A stretch of 64,000 nt of DNA from Crocodylus rhombifer (taxonomy: Eukaryota; Chordata; Crocodylia; Crocodylidae): assembly GCA_038503035.1 (NCBI GenBank), contig JAVSML010001012.1:124001-188000 (forward strand). Direction: 5' to 3'. Positions 57,601-64,000 of the stretch are shown here, piece by piece (within the stretch, counting starts at the first letter, position 1; every line of letters starts with the position of its first letter). Both the position numbers and the translations under genes were made by a program. The notes beneath the pieces are model-generated. The model did no database searches and was not told where the DNA came from. It saw only the letters and a list, made by a program, of their open reading frames with translations.

Positions 57601-59007
57601 GAGTCAGATTGCCCTTAGTGAAACACCATGGATGCATCTGATCCATTATCAAACTGTCTCGATATACAGTGAAATAGGAATAATGTGACGATATAGTCAA
57701 ACTGTCACTTTAGACGCTAAGAAGTCACTGTGGAAGTCTGTTAGAGGTAACAGTTAATTCAATATTTTAATTACTGGCTACTCTCACATTGTTCAGACTT
57801 GTGAATCTGAGGCACCCTGGAGAGGTGTCCTCTGTAATTTAGATCTGAAAAGCCAGGGGCTTGAGACCTTGAACAACAGCTGTTCCCACCAGCCAGAGTT
57901 CTTGTTTGTGTGAAGATTACCAAAAGGAGCATTGAAGAAAGGGGGGGGGGGGGGGTTGTGTTAAGAAAGCAAACCTTCAAACACACCCAAATGACCCATC
58001 TCATCTTAGCATGAAACTTAACAAGTTACACCCACTCCTTGAGCCAGAAGTAGAATGAAAGGCTGACACTTCCTCATTTCTGTTACTGGCTGGTAAAGCT
58101 TGTGAAAGACAACAGGAGAAAATGTTTTATGCTGTTTATGAAAGGTAAGTTACTCTTTTTTTTAAGGGTAGATTTGGTTCTTGCTTTAATTTTTGTGATG
58201 GCTGATAGAACTGACAACAGTAGCCTTCAGACTTTAAAACTGTGTTTGTGAGTTGTTACATTGTCCTCTAAAATGTCATGTGCACTAGAAACAACACAAT
58301 ACCTTCCTTAGGACCTCGGTCTTTCTACTGGCATAGATGCAGGAGGTTTCGCAATAGATATGATAAAACTTTTAAGTGCTTCCTTTTCATTTTCAAAGTA
58401 TTTGTCTGCTCTCCAAGGCAGTAGCAGCAAAAGCATGTGTTTTGTTAAAGACACTAAAAAACCAAATTGACTTACTAAAACCTAGGCATTTAATAGCTAA
58501 ATTCCCTAAGAGAGAAAATGTAGTATCATGTTACTTATTAAAGATGCATCCTTTTCCCAACTGTCTGGCTTTATTTTCAGTAATTATAGGTTGCCATGCT
58601 CTTTAATTGTTTAAAATGAGGTTTGTGAAAGGCTTCAACTTGAATGAAGCCCTGTTAGATATTTCTGCAGCGTAGTAAAAGCCTGAACATTTGAAGGGCA
58701 ATGCCACAATACTTTAAATAAGGGAAAAATGTGGTCTGATTTACATAAACTTTTATAACCTTTGCAGAGTAAAGGGTTAAAGCTTTTCCATGTTGAGAAG
58801 CTCTTTTTTTTGTGAGGGTTATTTCTCTGGTTGCTTACTGAATTATTTCATATTTCAGGTACCACCAACTTTAAATTGCTTTGTTTTAGTTTTTGGAGGG
58901 CAAAAGCATGAGTCCAGAATCCTGGGCATCTGAGCAATAGCAAATGCTAATTACTATTTTTAACCAAGTATATCAAAGTTAAGGCAGAAAGCAGGAGAGT
59001 GTGACAC
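54623..59007. other. No gene seen
   Basis: Long AT-rich stretch. It includes the L2/MIR-like piece at 54868-54972, a perfect 9-bp hairpin (GCCTACTGG, 55833-55854) and a G run at 57941-57955. Short open frames match nothing I recognise. Confidence 0.4.
54868..54972 (-). repeat. Old L2/MIR-like 3' fragment
   Basis: The words gtgtccaaggcacc, tatggcagaattgggaattgg, gattgtttcagtcccagccc and agtgcttcaaatacagtatcc follow the L2/MIR-type 3' pattern read in reverse, as at 25000-25112. Confidence 0.5.
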
Positions 59008-59015
59008 ATTATAGA

Positions 59016-59392
59016 CAGTGGCGCTCAACCTTCTTGCCCCATGTTCTGGAGGAGTAACATGGGGGCCAGTCTGTGGGCTGGATCCTGTGAGTGGGGTCAG
59101 AGCTTAGGCTGTACACAGCACGGTGGGGTTGGTCTGTGGGTATGCTGCAGCACGCCAGTTGACTCCAGCCAAAAAATGACCCTACAGACAGCAAGATCCA
59201 GTATGCAGGCCTGTGTCATCTGGCCTGCAGGACTCCCCATGGCTCTGGAAATTTGGTGGCCAGGGAACCATGGCAGAGTTAATTAGCTTGGTTTTAGAAG
59301 TCTCAGAAATGACTTGCTGCCACATTTCTAGACCTTTTGGGGGGCCCCCACAGGCTGGATTTCACCTGTGGGACAGGGATTGAGCACTACTG
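59016..59392. mobile_element. hAT element (GGTGCTCA end family)
   Basis: The left end reads CAGTGGCGCTCAACC and the right end GGGATTGAGCACTACTG, with the typical 'ctggatttcacctgtgggacaggg' sequence inside the right end, as in the copy at 7191-7583. The flanks attataga and cactaatt do not match, so the target duplication is lost or one edge is altered. The interior is non-coding. Confidence 0.75.
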
Positions 59393-59424
59393 CACTAATT
59401 CATTCAGATATGCTTGAGGTTTTG

Positions 59425-59549
59425 TAGACTGCAGCCTACTTCTGCATTTGATGGAAAGCTCATTCTTCTCTGAATGAGTTAGTCTATAAGGTACTATGTT
59501 ATTTTGTCTTCTGCTTCATTTCAGACTAACACAGCTAATTGCCCCTCAT
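59425..59549 (+). repeat. Old amniote repeat with decayed hammerhead-like region
   Basis: The words ctgcatttgatggaaagctcat, tctctgaatgagttagtctataaggt and tttcagactaacacagcta follow a repeat tail I recall as widespread in reptile genomes, in which an intact form carries CTGATGA...GAAA. Here the box region is decayed (TTTGATGGAAA). The class is not assigned. Confidence 0.45.
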
Positions 59550-60399
59550 AGAAAAAGACACTCTCAAAACTCTGGTTTGCATTAAGAAGCAACCCACTGC
59601 TGACAGTGAGTGGTCAGCAGTGGAAGCAATTGAATCACCATGGAAAAGCATTATAGGTCCGCTTCAGACCAGAGCCAGTCCAGACCAGCACCACAATGAT
59701 GAGAAGCATTAGTCATCCTTTTTAAACTGCTGATAGGCATGGCCAATCTTGAAGATAAACTGGGTTCGGAATTGGTTCAGGTTCATTGTTGCTGATGTAG
59801 TTTGCCATTAACAGGCAATTTTCCTAGAATGGAGAAAGCATAAAGCATACATTTTCTGGGGAATTAAATTACTCTAAATGTTTGAAAAGTGTCATTTTTG
59901 GCATTTCATTTAATATGCCAGAAGCCCATTGTCAAGGCAGCTATTAATTTAGTTGACGTTATTTTCATATTCCAGGATTGATTTAAAACTTTTAGACTTG
60001 ATTAGCATTTTTGAACTGTGGGGGGTGGCTTTTATTCAACCCATTTTGAGTTCAAATGGATCGGTACTGTATGAAAATGTGCAGAAAATTGCTATGCTGA
60101 TCATGGTATATCAAGCTAAGAAATCTAGAGCAGAATCATGGCTTTCTTAGTCAAAATGACTAATTAAATGTATTCTTCAAAGCCTGCACATATGTTTTTG
60201 TTGGTGTTTTTTTGGGGGGGGTTTTTGATGTTGGCAGACTAGTGTTTTTCCAACTTTTATTCTCAAAATCTGCAGTAGCCCTTGATAAAAGATGGGCTCT
60301 TCATGAATTTGTTGGCATAGTCCGTAGCCCGTTGAAATCCACCAACAAAGTCCTCGTCAGCTCAGTGAGGTAGGGTCAGGCTGATAGGACTTGATCATG

Positions 60400-60440
60400 C
60401 AGCGCTGAGGTCAGTGGGAGTTTTGCCGTTGGCTTTTAGG
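60400..60440. repeat. Ancient self-complementary repeat module
   Basis: The core cgctgaggtcagtgggag ttttgccgttggctttt follows the pattern of the modules at 12856 and 37529. Confidence 0.4.
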
Positions 60441-61466
60441 ATGGCAGGCCCAGGCCAATCGGTCTTTCTTATCAGAGCCATTGCATATCCCCATTTGTTG
60501 AGAGCTTTGTACCTAGCAGCAAGAGATCCATTTCTTGGTGCCCTTTAATTGTGGCTCTGGTTTGTTAGTCCATGTTGGTTCTTTGCTATCATATGAGAAT
60601 TAATGGTGCAAGAAAAAGAGGTCCCAGGTAGACCAGGCACTCTCAGAATGAAATACCAGTTCTTCAACCATTTCGTTTTTTGACAAAATGAGTAAAAGTT
60701 TTAAAGTTAATTTTAACTGCAAACAAGTGAAGCAAGAAAACCTTTCACAACAAGAGGTGCGACTCTTAATCGTTATGTCTCTGTTGAAATGCCTCCCGCA
60801 GTCTTGCAGTATAACAAAATAATGCTGTGTGGCATGTTTCAGTAAGTTTTATGGAACAGTAATTCATTGGTAGATGAGAGGAATACATTGTTTATATTAA
60901 TATCCTAGCATGAGATTGTTAAGATCAAAATACAGAGCCCTGAAAATGGGATGAACATAGCTGTGCTGCAGAGAGTTAAAAAACAGAGGGGAAAGGAAAA
61001 CTTACAGTTAATGCATAAATGCTTGTTTTAATCACATTTCATATGAAATCTCACATAAAACTTGGAGGTTTGTAGAGCCAAAATGTGGTTCCTCTCTTTC
61101 TTTTAAATACCTAGCGTTGACTGCAAATCCTAACTAATTCCTAAACAAACATGAAAATCTTTCTCATCTCGCTCAGCAGGCTTGTTCTCTGCTGCTTGTT
61201 TTGTTTCTCTGTGGGATGGTGTCAAAAGACTTTAGGAAGAGGGAGCATTCATAATGTATAACAGAACTGTTTTTTTCCTTCCAGGAGGAAGTTGTTTTAT
61301 TTTTGTGTACAAAACTTCCATAAAGGATTCCTTGCAAATGTGGTGAAAATGTATACTGTAGGTGGCTTGAAAGGCTTGTAGAAAACCTAGTATCAAACTG
61401 ATGTCGTCTTTATACGTTTTATATAACTGTTTTTAGGAACTTTTGGATATGCTTTCAGTAAGATTC

Positions 61467-61494
61467 TTTTATTTATTTATTTATTTATTTATTT
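61467..61494 (+). repeat. (TTTA)n simple repeat
   Basis: About seven TTTA units, uninterrupted. Confidence 0.95.
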
Positions 61495-62410
61495 GTAGTG
61501 TATGAATGAGAGAGACTGTTAGCCCCTGGAATTCTCTCTTGTGTTTTTAGCCTGAAAATCATGGCTAACATACTGAAGGAGCTTTAAAATCAAAAGGTTT
61601 TGAAAAGCAAGTTGCAATCCAAGCTCTAACCAGTGTTACAACACCATGTGCATTCTGCAGTTGTGTGATGTCTGCTTTTTGTGATTTTTTTTTTTTTTTG
61701 CTCATCCAGGGGTGATTAAATTACCATGCTATCATTAGCCTTTGAAGGTTCTAGGTTTGTTGAATCCTTACCCACAGTTCTCTGTTAACATTTTTAACAT
61801 GATTTGTGCTGCCAGTATGGTTGAAGCATGTCTATACCACCCTGTCCTTCCTCTCAGGGTTTCCTGCCATTGCTGATAATGATGTGGGAGTGTAACCTGG
61901 GTGCCTACTGTCCAGAAGATGATCAGAATTCTAACTGCTGTGCTGCCTAAATGTAGTAAGAATGAGTTTGTGTGAGTTGATGGTTAAGTTGTTTTGTATA
62001 CACTCATGCTTTTTATCATAGCTCCACTGGGAGAGCTGTATTGGTAGTAGTAGCTTGGGAAATTTTAGGAAAGCGAAACTATTGCTGACAGCAGAGGTAG
62101 AGCCACAGGCAAAGCTGTGAAAATAGGGTAGTATGTGCCTCTAAATCTACCTGGGGTATGGATTACTTGCATCTAGCATGTGGGTAATGGCCAGCTAGTG
62201 TAGAAGCTGTTCCAGATGGAAATGTTTAAACAGAATTGGCTTACCCGTGTAGAAGCCCATGTGTGGAAGTGTTGTCATTGAGGCCCAGCACAAGATTGTT
62301 TAATGATGCAGTGGGATCTGATCCCAAAAATCACATCTCCTACTGTGCTGCATGTGCATGGAATCGGAGATCAGATTCTAGTAGCACCATTACTACCTGC
62401 TGGTGTGTGG

Positions 62411-62546
62411 GTTCCTCCATGCCAGGCATCTTGGCCAGAGCTGTCTTGGGGTTTAAAGTCCCTGCTGGGAGCCTCTGCTCCCCTGTGCCAGGCAGCTTGG
62501 TCAGAGCTGGCATAGGGTTCAAGTCCCTGGTGGGGGAAGCCTGCTG
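62411..62546 (+). repeat. Two-copy tandem repeat, about 66-bp unit
   Basis: The words gccaggcatcttggccagagct (62421) and gccaggcagcttggtcagagct (62487) recur 66 bases apart, each followed by a ggttyaaagtccct / ggttcaagtccct segment and gggagcct / ggaagcct. It is a diverged duplication inside a GC-rich patch that also creates overlapping open frames of 60-112 codons. Confidence 0.7.
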
Positions 62547-63335
62547 GGTTCCTCCCCTCTGTCCCAGCCTCTAGCCAGTCCAACAGTCAGCTTAATATTG
62601 GTTTCAGTCCCAGGAGCTGGATGCAGACTTGGGAGGGATCCCAGGGCTGAAACAACCAATCAGCTCATTGTCTGTATCAGCCCTAGGACCACATAGGAAC
62701 CCTTGGACACTCTGGTATGATCCTGGGGCTGGGGAAGCTGTCAACCAAGCCATGCCACGCAGCCAGCATCAGGGTATGCAGTAGAGACTGCCGTATATTC
62801 AATTTAAGGAGCTGTGGAAACCAGCCACAAAATTATTACATTTCATTACTATTTAAGATCAATCAACAGGCTAATTGAGTGTTGCGGGCTAGTTAACTGT
62901 ATCATCTGCCAGGGCCCAGAGTCTGAGTCAGTATGTCAGCTTCTGTATCTATAGAATGTTTTTGTAGTAGCAGGAGTAGAGGGCTATTTTTAGCTGAAAA
63001 GTTACTCTGCAACTTTATTTTTCTTTCCAAACCACGTGGAACTTGTGGGCTCAGTTCCATGAATTTACACAAGGAAATCTCTTGTGCAGATTAATGGAAC
63101 ACTTTCTGAAGCGCTGAATCAACATTCTTTTTAAAATTGTCTGTATGTAACAGATTTTTTTACTTTGGTATCAGTACACAGAGTACCAGCAGTACTGTTC
63201 AGGCACTTCTTGGCAAGGCTCATTTGCTTACTAGGCTGATGGCATTGTGCAAAGTGATGCCAAAGAGCTAGTGCTGAAGAGATCTTTGCATAGGTTGGAA
63301 TTCAGATACATGTCTGGGGTAGAAGTGTGTGTAGA
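62547..63335. other. No gene seen
   Basis: Mixed sequence between the tandem repeat and the last hAT; nothing recognised. Confidence 0.45.
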
Positions 63336-63343
63336 ATCTAGAG

Positions 63344-63518
63344 CAGCAATTCCCAATCTGTGGTACAGGTACCACGAGTGGTACAGGCAATCTATCCGTG
63401 GTATGCATTAACAGATTAATTATAATTACTTTTATATGACAAAAATTTGCTGGTGGTACTTAAGGTGGAATAATTTTAAATTGGTGGCGCACAATCTCTA
63501 ATAGTTTGGGAACCGCTG
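63344..63518 (-). mobile_element. Short hAT element, perfect 8-bp target duplication
   Basis: This is the reverse-complement relative of the element at 7010-7182: caatctgtggtacaggtacca, aatttgctggtggtacttaag and aaattggtggcgcac align with it throughout. The left end reads CAGCAATTCCCAATC and the right end GTTTGGGAACCGCTG. The flanks are identical, atctagag at 63336-63343 and 63519-63526. Confidence 0.9.
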
Positions 63519-63526
63519 ATCTAGAG

Positions 63527-64000
63527 CATTGTCTGTGCTACTTTCCCAACTATTTTTGCGGGTTCACAGAACGACATTCATCCATTGTCATCTAAAATGG
63601 ATGTTCTGAGCATATATAGATATCCTCTTCACATACCATGTTTCACCTGGTAGTATGGAGTAATGCCAGAAAGTCAGCAGTGATGATATGGAGATATAAA
63701 GACCTGTTTAGGTTGCATGTGGAGGCATGGGGATACTAACTGGTAGCTTCAGATTGATGGGTTGGGCTGCTGGGGGGGCAGGGGAGGCAGAGTGATGATT
63801 GGAGACCTGGAGAAGAGGAAAAACGGGGAAAATGTAGATTTTGAGCTCCATATTTTTTAAATATAATGAGCACCAGCTGGCTTTTTGAATAATAAACTCT
63901 GCCCACCTTGTTTTTATTTTAGCAGGATGCACAGAATTGTACGTACAAATCCTGTTCCTTCATTTGCCCTGTTGCGTAGCTGCTGTAGGAAGTGCTAAAA
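63527..64000. other. No gene seen
   Basis: Ordinary AT-rich sequence to the end of the window. Confidence 0.45.

Larger units (their letters stand above)
59550..62400. other. No gene seen, one ancient repeat module
   Basis: AT-rich. The module at 60400-60440 and the TTTA repeat at 61467-61494 are listed separately. A T run lies at 61685-61699. Confidence 0.45.

Noticed and set aside
1..64000. CRISPR arrays, operons or bacterial genes
   Set aside because: No regularly spaced direct repeats and no gene-dense coding; composition and repeats are those of a vertebrate genome.

Overview
The window looks like non-coding DNA from a large vertebrate genome: long AT-rich stretches, no recognisable gene, and a dense mix of old transposable elements. 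The combination of CR1, L2-like and Tx1-like LINE remnants with very many short non-autonomous hAT elements suggests a reptile, most likely a crocodilian or turtle. That identification is inference from repeat content only. No exon of a known protein, rRNA, tRNA, CRISPR array or prokaryotic operon was recognised, so the window is best read as intron or intergenic sequence.

Layout. 1-2700: a GC-rich block, a hAT element holding two further hAT insertions, and a 0.75 kb TIR element with a pyrimidine-rich core. 3.65-4.63 kb: a plus-strand CR1 3' end. 6.1-7.6 kb: three hAT elements, two of them back to back at one target site. 8.5-9.8 kb: a foldback element and a Tx1-like LINE remnant. 11.3-14.1 kb: three hAT elements and an L2-like reverse transcriptase remnant. 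14.4-14.9 kb and 49.8-50.9 kb: two copies of one unclassified family. 17.3-18.2 kb: a minus-strand CR1 3' end with a 197-codon open frame. 20-28.4 kb: two hATs and a Tigger-like element. 30.8-32.5 kb: a foldback, a Harbinger-like element containing a hammerhead-like motif, and a hAT with a perfect target duplication. 34.6-34.9 kb: three hairpins in a row. 36.6 and 54.3 kb: two TA-flanked TIR elements. 42.1-43.1 kb: a hAT inside a hAT, ending at a perfect 20-bp inverted repeat. 47.4-48.1 kb: the longest open frame (233 codons), unrecognised. 48-64 kb: more hATs, old LINE fragments, simple repeats and a 10-N assembly gap.

The strongest evidence here is structural: 8-bp target site duplications at eleven or more hAT insertions, 3-bp TTA at the Harbinger-like element, and TA at the mariner/Tigger-like elements, all read directly from the flanks. 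They fix element boundaries and the order of nested insertions. Nothing suggests genes working together. The observations most worth a second look are the hammerhead-like motif, the long hairpins, the 233-codon frame, and the shared-site and nested hAT insertions.
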